Made by a program: the position numbers and the translations under genes. From assembly GCA_036429605.1 (NCBI GenBank), contig JAVFKD010000016.1, positions 2,356,001-2,420,000 on the forward strand: 64,000 nt of DNA, in the 5' to 3' direction. Positions 35,516 through 46,876 of this stretch are shown one piece after another (the stretch's first letter is position 1; each line of letters starts with the position of its first letter). Origin of the DNA: Cladobotryum mycophilum. Its lineage: Eukaryota; Ascomycota; Sordariomycetes; Hypocreales; Hypocreaceae. Under the pieces are notes generated by a model. It was given only the letters and a program-made list of their open reading frames with translations, did not search any database and had not been told where the DNA came from.

Positions 35516-38500
35516 ATGAAGATATAAACGAAGAAGAATATTACGACAATGACGAGTCCAAAGCGAAGCTGTGCATGAAGTCGCAAGTTGAATCAACCAA
35601 GTCAGCGGCACATATCGAGGCTGCTGCTGAAGGTGTGGCTGAAAAATGTGGCGAAAGCTGGGGATCTTCACCCCCGGCCGGGAAGTTGTGAGATCGGTAT
35701 CAAAATGCAATATGTGTAATGTAGATGGATAGCATGAAATAAGTAACGTGTCTGCGCAAACTTCGTTCACAAATGATGGGGTGACAGAGGGATGAAGTTT
35801 GTATCCGTGTTGGATGACCGATTGGTGATGGAGTGAAGGATGGTGGTTGAAGGTCCAAGGTCCCGGGAGGCTTGAGAAGGAAGCACTACCAGGTAGGTGT
35901 TGTGCGTGCAGGGAGGTACTGCCCACCTCCCCTAGTCCTTTCGCGGTAGTGTCTTTGGTGGAAGCCCGTGGGGAGGGGGCAGGAAAGTAGACAACAAAAA
36001 TCCACGAGAACTTGTACCTGTCGATAAATGATTCAGTAAACGTAAACAGAAATAAACTCGCTAGGCTCGATTTAGTACTGCTCGCGGGAATCAAGCTACC
36101 TCCGTGCCTATCAGCTAGTACTTCGTACGCGCGCTATGCTTGTCTACGTGCGGCATCTGCCGGATGACAGAGCCTCACCAGTACTGACAAGAGAAAACGG
36201 GAACGACGGCATCATCTCTCCAGTTGCGCGTTTCAAACCTGATGGTGGCCAATATTCCCGTGATTTTAATTACATGATGTATTTAAATCACCCTTTACAA
36301 GATATTGCCAAAGTGGTTGAGTGTCGTTGACGTAGACTTTCTTCAACCATGCAAAAACAAAACGTTATTTGAGATCTCTCGCATCAGCAGCAAAACAAGT
36401 ACCTGGGTACCTACTAGTATAGAGTCATCAACTTAAGAAGGGCATTACGACTCTTGTACTTGGTGGGAAATATTATTAATACCAAGTCAAGTGCCTAGTA
36501 TTTTTTTAAACCTTTTATTCATTGGCGGGGAGTTGCGGCCAGGTGCTTGATAATATTCATCCGGGCTGTCAAAACTGAATACCTACATGGGATTCATTGG
36601 TGAATACTTGTATACTTGATGGTGGGCGGCAGTGCCAGACTGGCGCGCCCGTCCCTCAGGTGAACCACCCCTGTACGAGGTGGCTGGACATAGTCAGCCA
36701 GTTGATGTTAGGACTGGAGAAATGCGAAGTAGCGTAGAGAGCAGTAGAGCCTAGAACAACAAAGATGTTCAGCCACTCGAAAGGATTACCCAAGTACTAC
36801 GGAGTGGTACTGTCAGGAATATAGTATTCTCTGGATCGCTGGCTGGCTACGCTCTGAGTAAACATATCAACTTATTATGCACTTTTATCTTGTTTTCAAA
36901 GCGCGTTTGGCCCCAGGTATGTTGTTCGTCCATTCGTGGTCGTTTCGACAATCTGTTTCGGTGGTCACGCAACTAAGGTTAGGCTAAACTTTAGCAGGAT
37001 AGCTGAGTTGTGGCGGTGTTTGAAAGAAGCGTGGATAAGCCTCCAGCTATTGGACAGTTAACGAACCAGCTGTCCGTTCTTAGTGGATCTGGCAAAATGA
37101 GACGGGCTCAACCCCCGAATCCCTTCGTGCCCTTCAATGCTCTCGAATGCACTGGGGGGGATACAGTGCAGCCACTAGCCCACGTCGTCGCGAACACATA
37201 GACACAGCCATTGAACCTCCTATGCTGGAATTGACTGCAGACTAAAGCTAATCATACAGTATAGAAACCGAAGCTATCCGAAAAGGAAAAGATGGTTCTT
37301 GCCCCGAATGTTCATTAATCTGTTGCCGGTGTCGCACACTTAGGTAGGTACCTAGTAACTGCATGCATGCTTCATCAAGGTGGCTCGTGTCTCTGCCAGC
37401 TGGACGGAAGAAAACAAAAACAGCAGATCATCAAGAGTTTATAGGATATCAGATACTTAATTAACAATACAATTGATTAAATAACTAGAAATTAAAAGAC
37501 ATAAGAGAACTAAGCAGAAATAAAAATAAGAAGAATGATTGGAAACATCAGAAATTGAGAATATCGATGCAAATATATGACTATCATGCTCAGTGTTTCG
37601 GTATTTATTTTCATCCCTTACCGAACTACGAGGAGATACATCACTTTCAGTATCACAGTATCTCTTTATTATACATAGTATTTGATGTCCAACGTAGCTA
37701 TGCAGCCTGTGGTGAAGATGGAATACCTGATCTTCGTATAAACATCCCTTACTAGATTACTCTAACCCGTACTCCAACGCTCCCCCAAGTAGTCGATCTG
37801 GAACGGAGAGGTTCGGATCCACGAAAGCCGGCACCGGCATTGACATTGAGGATGTCCTCCTTGGCTTTCAAGGTCAAAGCCACAGCTAAGCCACCTATAG
37901 GCAACGTCATCATTCATTGCTGATCCCATGCAGTGAGCACTGGGGCATTCAGCTTCTCCCAACATACGAGTGTACTGCAACATCTATGACATAGTACTAC
38001 CTACTGGAGACTACGAAACGGGCTGGTAACGTTTACTAAAGGTCGCGGTGGGTCATAGCAGTTGTTATTGGTTACTACTAAGCAAAACAGGTTCGGTGCA
38101 TGGGCATTTTACTCAACTAAAAACTACCAATTCTGTCTTGTAGTATATTGATTTTCTTGCTCACTCCGATCCAAGTCTAGCGACGGAATAATTAGTATCC
38201 TTGGATACTTCCAGCTTCCCCGTGTAATGTTTGCACGGTGTGTGGAGTACTGGATACGTATTGTATAGGCCTGTGAACGTGCCATAAAATCTTATAATCT
38301 TTGTTAACTCATACTTGAATCGGTGGCAAAAAAATGCTGCTTGCCGAGGACTTATAATCGGGCGGCAAAAAGCTGTAATAGTTAGGTGCTAATATAAGCA
38401 CAGAGTATTGTGAAGTGTAGAGCAAAGACAGAACGTTGGCTGAATAATGCTTCCAGCGCTCTATTTTAGCATGGACAAAAATGCTTTCAGGTAAAGGTAC

Positions 38501-40291
38501 TTGGTAATATCCGTCTATGTATGAGCACGGTCATACATGCAATCTCCATCTGCACGATATATTAACATACATATGTAGTCAAACGGAATAAGCTTCACAC
38601 AACGACGTCAATATAGTATAGAACCAGCGAGGGGGCATTTCCTGTAGATGCTTTAGCACCTATAGACTACTTGAAGTCAGGTGACCGGGGATATGTTTGA
38701 CTGAATCTACGTGTAGCTTCACCGTTCTTTTACAAGGCAATGGCTGCTGGGTAAAAATGAGCAGTTATCCGAAATACATATCGTCTCAAATTCTCGTTCC
38801 GCATGTTTGGTTGGTCAAGCGTGTCTGTTTTAGGTGTCACCGCCGGATATCGGACAAAATAGGATTAGTGCCAGGAACAGACAGGCGCTAACGCAAGGAA
38901 CAGAGGTCGATTGGGGACAGTGCTGAAGGAAGGCACGAAGAACGGCGTACGGAAACTATGAATTAAATACCCAAAGCTGGATGTGCAGTTAATGCTAAAC
39001 ATGTACTACTGCCATGTAAAAACAAAACAAACCAAAATACAGAATGGACTTGTAAAATTCTAAATAGCGAGTTACATATGTGAGGTAGAGAGAATTTTAC
39101 GAAATTGTCGAGAGTTTGAATTTGATAATGAATATTGTAGATAACGTTAGAGTAATGCAGCAGCATCATATGGAACGGCGTTGCATTTCCGGGGTAGCAA
39201 TCGCAGTTGGTGCTACTTGCACTATTTGGTGGGTAGGTCCGTACCTTACCATTCAACAGTATTGAATATTCTAGGGTATAGTACAGTAATTAGCAGATCT
39301 TAGCATTGACAATGAATGGCGAACTAACCGAAACCGTCGTGCTACCACGCCGTTTATGACAGTAAATTAGCCCCTTCATGCACAATGCACCACCTGGCGC
39401 CCACTTATCCTGGTCCTCGCAACGACGATCATAACTCATCTGCGCAAAATACTCTGCCACGCGCAATCCCTATCCGGGGTGATGTGACACAGGGACGGGA
39501 TCGCATCTCGTATCCATGCAGGAGGAGAGTGTCAAATTTGGTACCGAGGTCACGGCCATGATAGTAAAATCTGGTGCATCAAGAACGCTGGGGTTTTGCT
39601 TGGGATTTCATCACAGCTTATTTACGGAGTAATAAAGTCAGTAAAGAAACAGAAAGCTCTTTGTAACACAAGCCGGCGTAGTGTCGGAGATTCAGGTGAA
39701 TAATGATTAGTTCCGTGCAAGTATAAAATTAGATCACAATGTTAAGGTATGATTGTAAACACCAGGCAATTGTTTGGCGTGCCTTTAGGAGGTTAGACGT
39801 GATGCCTTGGCGCCCAGCGACGACATCGTAATTTCCCAGTTTTGGCCCCCTTCCTCTGCTGTCGCACCCCCTGCCAGGCCCCGGTCCCTCCACCCTATGG
39901 CCTTAATTGGCCCCAGCTAACAAATGCCAATTCCCTTTTCCGCCCTTCTCCTCCTCCTCCCTTTTTGCATCTGCTTCTCTGAAGTGATATTCCTTTGAAT
40001 TCTCCTCATCGCGTTGTGTCCTTTCCAACAGAGAGTTGATGCTCTCTACCACACTCCTTTAGGTCCAGCTCATCGCGCTCTTACATTCGTTTCCTAACAC
40101 ATCCGCTCGTTACAACTTATAACAAAGATAAATTCGATACTCTTTAACAAGGTATATTAACTTTTTGAAGTCTGGCATTAGAAGTCTGGCATTAGAAGAC
40201 TGGAGACGACGATGCCCATTGTTATTCACACGAGGTTACGAAACTGACTCAACTTCAACAGTATTGGTAATTACCCACACAACTAGCAGCA
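35516..40291. other. Long gene-free interval upstream of two divergent genes
   Basis: These 4.8 kb lie between the Azf1-like start (minus) and the SUN-family start (plus). I find no supported gene. From 35516 to 36094 the Azf1-like frame stays open without a stop, probably as leader. Between about 37430 and 37540 the sequence is very AT-rich. TACCTA/TAGGTA motifs occur at about 36400, 37340-37365 and 38003. From about 39840 to 39990 the strand is C/T-rich, typical of a promoter for the SUN-family gene. Small frames at 36136, 38697 and 38963 lack any recognisable feature. Confidence 0.55.
40167..40203 (+). repeat. 14-bp tandem repeat in the SUN-gene leader
   Basis: The unit GAAGTCTGGCATTA occurs twice in direct succession (40167-40180, 40181-40194), followed by a diverged partial third copy. 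It lies about 90 bp before the start codon, probably in the promoter or 5' leader. Confidence 0.85.
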
Positions 40292-41681
40292 ATGAAGAAC
40301 TTGATCAAGTATACCTTGGCAGCCACATTGGCAGTCGGCGCTGCCAATGCCTCCCATCATCACCAGCATCGCCATGCAAAGAAACATGCCAGTTCCAACA
40401 TTGAGAAGCGCAACCCTGACCGCGTTACACTCTATGTTGCTGGCCCTACTGCAACGGCATATCAACTTGGCGAAAAGGTGATCGGCTCCAAAGAGGCGGA
40501 GGAGGGCCTTGCAAAGGGCGAGTATGTTATAGTTGGCGAGAGCACACCGACCTTTGTGCCCCCTCCGCCTCCTGCCTCGACCGCGACTTCTAAGGATATG
40601 AAGGCTCAGTTCATCGAGTCCAAGGCATCAACCACCACCGCCGCCGCCGCCACCACTACCACGTCTGCTCCTCCGCCGCCGCCGCCGCCACCTAGCTCAA
40701 GCGCCAAGCCAGCACCACCTCCGTCGCCGAAGCCTGCCCCTCCCAAGCCCGCAGCAGGATCCCAAGAGAGTGCGAGCACTGGTGCTACCGGCCTTAACGC
40801 AGATTTCCCCAGCGGTAAGATCAAGTGCTCTCAGTTCCCATCTCAGTATGGTGCTGTAGCTCTGGGTCACCTTGGTCTGGGCGGCTGGTCAGGTCTCCAG
40901 TTTGTCCCTGGCTACTCTATCGAATCTCTTAGCATTAGCGACATCATTACAGGTGTCTCTGGTCAGAACTGCGGCCCTGGTTGCATGTGCTCCTATGCAT
41001 GCCCTCTCGGTTACCAGAAGGCTCAGTGGCCTGCGGCTCAGGGCTCCACTAAGCAGTCCATTGGTGGTGTGTTCTGCAATAGTGATGGCTACCTGGAGCT
41101 GACCCGGCCTGGTTCCAAGAAACTATGCGAGGCTGGTGTTGGTGGTGTCTCCATCCGCAACGAGCTTGATGTTGCTGTCTCTACCTGCCGAACTGATTAT
41201 CCCGGAACCGAGAGCATGGTTATTCCCGCAGTTGCTGGCCCTGGTGACACTATCCCTCTCACAAACCCTAACCAGGACACCTACTACCAGTGGCAGAATA
41301 TGAAAACCTCTGCCCAGTACTATGTCAACAAGAAGGGTATTGCTACTAAGGATGCCTGCTGCTGGAACAGCATCGCTGATAAGCTCGGGGCTGGCAACTG
41401 GGCTCCTGTTATTCTTGGTGTTGGACAGGCTGGGGATGGTAATACTTATATCTCCATCTTCCAGAATTCTCCTACTAGCACTGCGTTGTTGGACTTCAAT
41501 ATTGAGATCACTGGTAGTGTTAACAGCAAGTGCTCATACATCAACGGCAAATGGAGTGGTGGTAGTGACGGTTGCACGGTAAGCCAATTTGTTAATTTCT
41601 ATGATCAAGGTTATGACCATGCTAATATCTATTTAGACCGCAATGCCCAAAGGAGGCCAGGCTGTTGTCCGATACTTCTAA
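40292..41681 (+). CDS. SUN-family secreted cell-wall protein (beta-glucosidase-like)
   Basis: SUN proteins (Sim1, Uth1, Nca3, Sun4 in yeast) are secreted or wall-bound and act on beta-glucan in wall remodelling and septation. Exons 40292-41578 and 41637-41681 (58-bp intron) give 443 aa. There is a signal peptide (1-20), a His-rich stretch, and a Kex2-type KR at 39-40. A Pro/Ala/Thr-rich linker (about 85-160) includes long polyproline. The conserved Cys-rich SUN domain then runs to the end, with CGPGCMCSYACPLGYQ, GGVFCNSDGYLELTRPG, KDACCWN and the C-terminal GCTTAMPKGGQAVVRYF completed by exon 2. The intron in the last codons is supported by this match. Localisation and enzymatic role follow family knowledge; the sequence does not show a catalytic mechanism. 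Confidence 0.93.
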
Positions 41682-42341
41682 GCATCCCTTGGATGCCAGG
41701 TCTTTGGTACCTAATCTTTGGATATTCATGTGCATATTCGTTTCGGCAGTACAACGGAATAATAAGAGTACCCGTTCAGAGTTTCTGGAGCCTATGTTGA
41801 GAACATACCGGTCAAAATTAGGCTGGATATGGTATCTGTGTGTTGGGGGGGATGCTAGGGAGACATCGGGTTCAATGCCACGTTTTGACCAGTATGACAC
41901 CTGCTAAACGGGGATGAACGGGTTTATGCACCTGCACCGAGAAGTGCATAGTATTATCCTTGGGGCTGCTAGTAATGTTTTCTCTATTGCCTATCCGTAG
42001 TTCTTATTGCAATTCGAAATTTCTGTATGATGCTTTGTTAATTGCACTTCGCTGAACTAGAACCTACCGTTTATTCTTTGCTTTCGCCGCTTGATTTATT
42101 ATTATTCACTTAAGGTTCTATGAAAGCTGTACTTTTCTCATCAAATTTTAGATTGCTCAATTGCGTAAACAGCATCTAACATTCCCAGCGAGTATCCATT
42201 GTGCTCTTTGATACGTCATATAGCATGCTGTTCTCCAGACATGCCAACGACGTCTAGGATTGACTAGTATTGCAAGCTGTTCTGTATTAATCGGCGACAT
42301 TGTACTGTTTAGTGATAACCTGAACGTAAATAAAGTGGACT
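41682..42341. other. Convergent 3' flanks of SUN gene and HOS2
   Basis: These 660 bp between two gene ends hold their 3' UTRs. Open frames here (for example 41622-41900 minus) are antisense or accidental. Nothing else is visible. Confidence 0.6.
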
Positions 42342-43837
42342 TTAGAATTCCATGGCAGTACCAACAGCTGCCTCCCGGGCCCTTCGCAATTCATCATGTC
42401 TCTCTTCATTCTCCTCCTTTAGTCTTTCTTCTACATCATCTCTGAATGACCCTATATCAGGGGGTATAACCTGCATTTGAACACTAGGTGCTGTTTGAAC
42501 AAAACGGAGTTGTTCCGTGACGTGTTGCACGATTTCCTGTAGGCGTTTCTGGGGATTACGATTCTGTCGCGGTTCGCCCAAGATCTGTTCCAGGGTCGGG
42601 AAAAGTGTCTCCTGGCGGAATTGTTCACGCCAAGGTGCATGCTGGGGAAGTATAGGGTTGATCTTATCCTGACAGCCGATGGCTATGCTTGTCTCATACG
42701 TCCAAGCTCGAGCGACGTTCCTTGGAGTATAGCCACCACCACCAAAGAGAATAAGAGGAAGCCCTACCTTCTTGCAGAAGTCGACGCAGGCCCCATGGCC
42801 TTGCACCTGGAGGTTAAATCGACCAAGACGGTCGCCTGCCAGAGAATCAGCGCCACATTGGAGTGCTATTGCAGTTGGTCTGAATTTATCGACAATCTTG
42901 CCAATAATGGTGTTGAAAAGCATGTCGTATTGCTCATCCGTGATACCATCGTTTAACGGAACATTCACAGCATGGTGAGCACCGGGGTTATGTTCGCTTT
43001 TGGGTCCATTGTCGTCAAGGGCACCGGTGCCTGGAAAGAAGTTGTTCGGGTCGTATTTGTGAAATGAAACAGTCATAACCCTGTCTGTAGAGAAGAAGGC
43101 CTCCTCCACACCATCGCCGTGATGAACATCGATATCAATGTACAAGACCCGCGGGTGGAACCGCAAGAGTTCCAAAATGGCAACAACAATGTCATTGATG
43201 TAACAAAATCCCGATGCCTCAGCCTTTTTGGCATGATGGAGACCGCCCCCCAAGCGATAGCGATATCAGACTGCTTCGAGCAAATCTTCCTTGCAGCGTC
43301 GAGCGCGCCACCAGCGGACATGGAGCAATAGTCGTATAAGCCATCAAACAGAGGACAATCGGATCCACCAAGATTGAATTTTAGGTCAGGATTTTGGTTT
43401 TCTAGATCGCGGGGAACGGGTTCCGGGAGAACGGTGCCAAGAAAGTCGAGATAATCGGTGGAATGAAATGAGGCCAGTTCTTCATAAGTAGCTGCTCTGG
43501 ATATATAGTTATCCATGGCAAATGACATGCCGTAGGAATATATCAAGCTTTTGGAGAGAGTCAGGCGCCAGGGTTTCATGGGGTGCGTCATGCCGAAATG
43601 ATGCTTTTCCATATCGGGATTGCAGTGAAAAGAGACGTTGTAGCCCTTGGGACGCGTGATGCCAGACTCTTCAGCTAAGCGTTTGCATTTGTTGTAGAAC
43701 CTTGCATTGTCCATTTCGCTGGCTAGCCCAAGGGGTGTGTTGTACTCTTCCACGATATCGCCATCTGGGTCAAGATCAAGTTTGTGAGGAAGATAATTTG
43801 GCTTGGGCACACGGTATCTGTATGGATCCATTTCCAA
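42342..43837 (-). CDS. HOS2: Class I histone deacetylase Hos2 (HosA)
   Basis: Hos2 is the zinc-dependent deacetylase of the Set3 complex and acts on histone H3/H4 tails at active genes. The single exon encodes about 498 aa. Core motifs in order are HHFGMTHPMKPWRL, NLGGSDCPLFDGLYDYC, the catalytic AWGGGLHHAKK, YIDIDVHHGDGVEEAF (zinc ligands), SFHKYDPNNFFPGTG, QCGADSLAGDRLG and GGGGYTPRNVARAWTYET. The C-terminal TAPSVQMQVIPPDIGSF favours Hos2/HosA over Rpd3. The frame breaks exactly in the catalytic His-His motif, at the C6 run 43246-43251. One missing base restores AWGGGLHHAKK, so I take this as an assembly error in a functional gene. Start at 43837 (MEMDPYRY) or 43831. Confidence 0.95.
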
Positions 43838-45245
43838 GGAAGAGCTGACCAGCCAGCGGACACCGCTAGGTGCCAGCTAGCTAATACGAAATTAGGGAAT
43901 TTTATCAGAGAAGAGAACCACGTCGGGATCTGCCAGTTGAGAAGAAGAACAAGAAAAGCATCAATTGAAATGGCAGACTGCGGTGATGCTATCGGGGATG
44001 AGAGATGTGCTGTGGTCGCGTCCAATCTGTTTTTCTTTTCGACGAATTAAAAGAAAAATAGAGAAAGCCTTATATACAGTTAATAAACTGTTGAATCGGT
44101 TCAACGATGGATGGCTATTGTGATAGGTATTTCCTAGATGATGCTGAAGGGCATGTTTTCATTACATTAAATGGTCAAAGTAGCCTGCTAGGTCATCGCT
44201 ATGAGTCTCATTGAAGCTAATACCCCTTGTGGTTACTCTATCAGTCATGGCACTGGTCACGTGAGTTATTTCTAGCCACATCAGCACCCTCCCGTTTGTG
44301 GTGCCACCTGTTGTATATCTTGTAGTGACAGGGCCATGTTCCTGAGGATGAACTTGCCCAATATCTGACTCTGTTGTCTCGGTACTACCTAGTATTCATA
44401 CCCGAGGACAGATAAAGTTTTAGCTGTGTCCATATTGCTGAGGTATTATTAATACCAAAACCATTGTACACCTACCCACCTGTAGGTTGATCAAGACCGG
44501 ACGGCATTGACTATGGGGTACATGGTACCTTGAAATTCACCTAAATTGCTAAGCTTTAGCAGTCTGGAATTTTCCACATCGACGCTCTCCCCTTCAACCA
44601 TCAACAACTCACCTCATTTTCACAGTACCGGAAACCCCCATATTACCGCGCTGCGTTGACGGACCCGGCAGGCGACAAGCTCAGTGGTATTGAGGTGAGC
44701 CGAGTCATTCATCGAGTCGCCCTGCGCTTGCGTTTGCGTTGCACTTGGCGGCTAGCACCTAGAGCAGGCAGAATCCATCCATGCACGTCTCTCTGTAGAG
44801 GATTCATCGAAGTGGCTCTGCAGAGGTCGCCTGCTGGCTGCACATCACGCGAACCCTCCCCCTTATCTGCTTTGTATACATCTCGTCTCGTATAACATAT
44901 AAACTTCCTTGGTTATATATGTTACGTATGGTACGAGGTGCAGATATGGTAGTCAGGGCTTAACTGTCTCATCGACACCAGCTCTGGGCGAGTCTTGCAC
45001 GCATCATCACCTACTGTTGCTTCCACAACTCAACTCTTCGTTGCTGCCGTCATAGTTTCATGCATCCTTGTCCACCCCGCACAATCTCAAGCCGTGAATT
45101 CTCCCTCAAGCTTGGCTTTTGGTTAGCAAGTTTTGCCTGCCGTCGTATATCTCTCTCTCTGCATCACTCACGCGCGGGGAGTTTCACATTCAGTGTTTCT
45201 TCTTCATCCTCATTGACGTCTCACCGTCGCCCATCATTAACCATC
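43838..45245. promoter_or_regulatory. Divergent HOS2/ING promoter region
   Basis: These 1.4 kb separate two diverging chromatin-regulator genes. TACCTA-like motifs occur at about 44385 and 44470, and TATATAAAC-like sequence at about 44890. The ING frame is open upstream to 45060, so an N-terminal extension of 62 residues is possible but looks like leader sequence. A GAGGTGAGC donor-like site at about 44694 hints at a 5'-UTR intron. Confidence 0.45.
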
Positions 45246-46592
45246 ATGCCTAGAGACGACCTGTCCATCGACTTCGTCAAGAGGATGCCGCAAGCGGAAC
45301 CTCTGGACCCTGGCCTTATTCTCGATGACTGGATCAACCGCGTCCAGAATCTGCCAGAAGAAATCCGCTTTATTCAAGAAGAGATATCAGACAAGGATCG
45401 GCAGTACAATGAGTGCATCCGTATGATTGATGACCGCGATGCCAAGATTCAGAAATGGATCAAGACAAATGGTAGCCACGAGCCCAACCCGAAGGAGGAC
45501 TTGTTACGATCACAGATTCGCGAGAGCTATGCCCGCGCCGACCAGTTTGCACAGGATAAGATTTCTTTGATGCAAAAATTGCAAATTGTAATGGACAAGC
45601 ATTTGCGCAGTTTAGATGTCCAAATCAAATTGCTTTATGACCGCGCCGAGCCAGGCTTCACTGACCCAGACGAAGTACCATCACTGCTAAGACCTAGCGC
45701 TGCCAACCACAGCGTACCCTCGATCCGTACCCTCAACCTTACCAACACTATCGCCTCAGTAGGGCCGGCGGCATCGCCCCGAAACAGTGTGGCAGGCTCT
45801 GCCAACCCAGTCATGAGTCGGCTTCCTAATCATCCTCAAATCAGAAATGCCCAAACTCAGCAGCAGCTTGGACAACAACACCAACACGCGGCCTCGGCAC
45901 CAGCAACGCCAGCAGCAAGCATGATTCTGAATCGACATCGAGAGAGCTCAGCAGGCCCAGCGACGAAGCGTGGGCCTAGGTCCAATATCGGACTCAGTAA
46001 CGCGCCGACCACATCGAGCGGCTTGGCAAGGCACTCCTCTCTTGGCCCCGGAACTCCTAAGAATGGTCCCGGAGCCGGGATTGGAGCTGGTGGTGCTGTA
46101 AGGGCTGGAAGTGCCGGCCCTCGAGCGAGTTCCGTGAAGGGGATTGTAGGATCTGGTGGTCGAAGAGGTACACCTACTGCTGCCGCTCGGAAGAAGCCTC
46201 CCAATAAATCCTCATTGTCACGAGTCAAAAAGGCGTCGAACAGAAACTCTCCAGCCTCAACAGTTGATAGTGACCTGTCAGAGGCTGAGAGTGGAAGTGG
46301 TGAAGAGGAAGATGGCGTGGAAGGGCGATCTAGAGGGAATCCAGCGGCTGATGGCAAAGACGTTGACGGAGACGAAGTGCTTGGCGATGCTGATGATGAC
46401 GATGAAGGCAGCGACGACAAGAAATATTGCTTATGCCATAACGTCAGCTATGGTGATATGGTTGCTTGTGACAACGACAATTGCCCTTATGAGTGGTTTC
46501 ATTGGGTATGTGTTGGACTTAAGAGCGAACCTAATGGAACCTGGTATTGTCCGAGATGTACTGAAAAGTTTCAACAACGCAAAGTTAAGTAG
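45246..46592 (+). CDS. ING-family PHD-finger protein (Yng2-like)
   Basis: ING proteins are histone-acetylation and deacetylation complex subunits that read H3K4 methylation. The product is 448 aa in one exon. The N-terminal ING domain (about 1-125) is helical, with LDDWINRVQNLPEEIRFI and SLMQKLQIVMDKHLRSL. A long Ser/Ala/Gly-rich, basic linker follows, then an acidic Asp/Glu run. The C-terminal PHD finger (about 395-440) has the Cys4-His-Cys3 pattern CLCHNVSYGDMVACDNDNC, WFHWVC and WYCPRC. The PHD resembles Yng2 of NuA4 more than Pho23 of Rpd3L, but the assignment to one complex is tentative. The start is the ATG giving MPRDDLSIDFVKRM, immediately before the conserved region. Confidence 0.92.
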   Translation: MPRDDLSIDFVKRMPQAEPLDPGLILDDWINRVQNLPEEIRFIQEEISDKDRQYNECIRMIDDRDAKIQKWIKTNGSHEPNPKEDLLRSQIRESYARADQFAQDKISLMQKLQIVMDKHLRSLDVQIKLLYDRAEPGFTDPDEVPSLLRPSAANHSVPSIRTLNLTNTIASVGPAASPRNSVAGSANPVMSRLPNHPQIRNAQTQQQLGQQHQHAASAPATPAASMILNRHRESSAGPATKRGPRSNIGLSNAPTTSSGLARHSSLGPGTPKNGPGAGIGAGGAVRAGSAGPRASSVKGIVGSGGRRGTPTAAARKKPPNKSSLSRVKKASNRNSPASTVDSDLSEAESGSGEEEDGVEGRSRGNPAADGKDVDGDEVLGDADDDDEGSDDKKYCLCHNVSYGDMVACDNDNCPYEWFHWVCVGLKSEPNGTWYCPRCTEKFQQRKVK

Positions 46593-46876
46593 AGTGCGTT
46601 TACATAATCAGTGCAATGGTCGCATGATTAGGTAGTAGTAAGGGGATTAAGAATTGCAATAGCAGATTAGTGAAATGGGGGATCTCACTCGTTTAATTCA
46701 ATGCATGGATATAATTATGTTCATTGCTTTTTCCGAATTCAACCAACTCAATAGTTTCCAACAAAATGGTGCTTGTTTAAACCATCAACATCTGGTACAA
46801 TTCGCGATACACTGTCCCTCCAAATGCAACAGCCTTCCTACGGGCGGAGCAGGACGCATGGCAAATCTCTGCGTTC

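Noticed and set aside
35516..36094. N-terminal extension of the Azf1-like protein
   Set aside because: Composition looks non-coding, and the ATG at 35515 begins the recognisable protein.
45060..45245. 62-residue N-terminal extension of the ING protein
   Set aside because: The sequence before MPRDD is Ser/Arg/Phe-rich leader-like DNA; the ING domain starts just after the chosen ATG.
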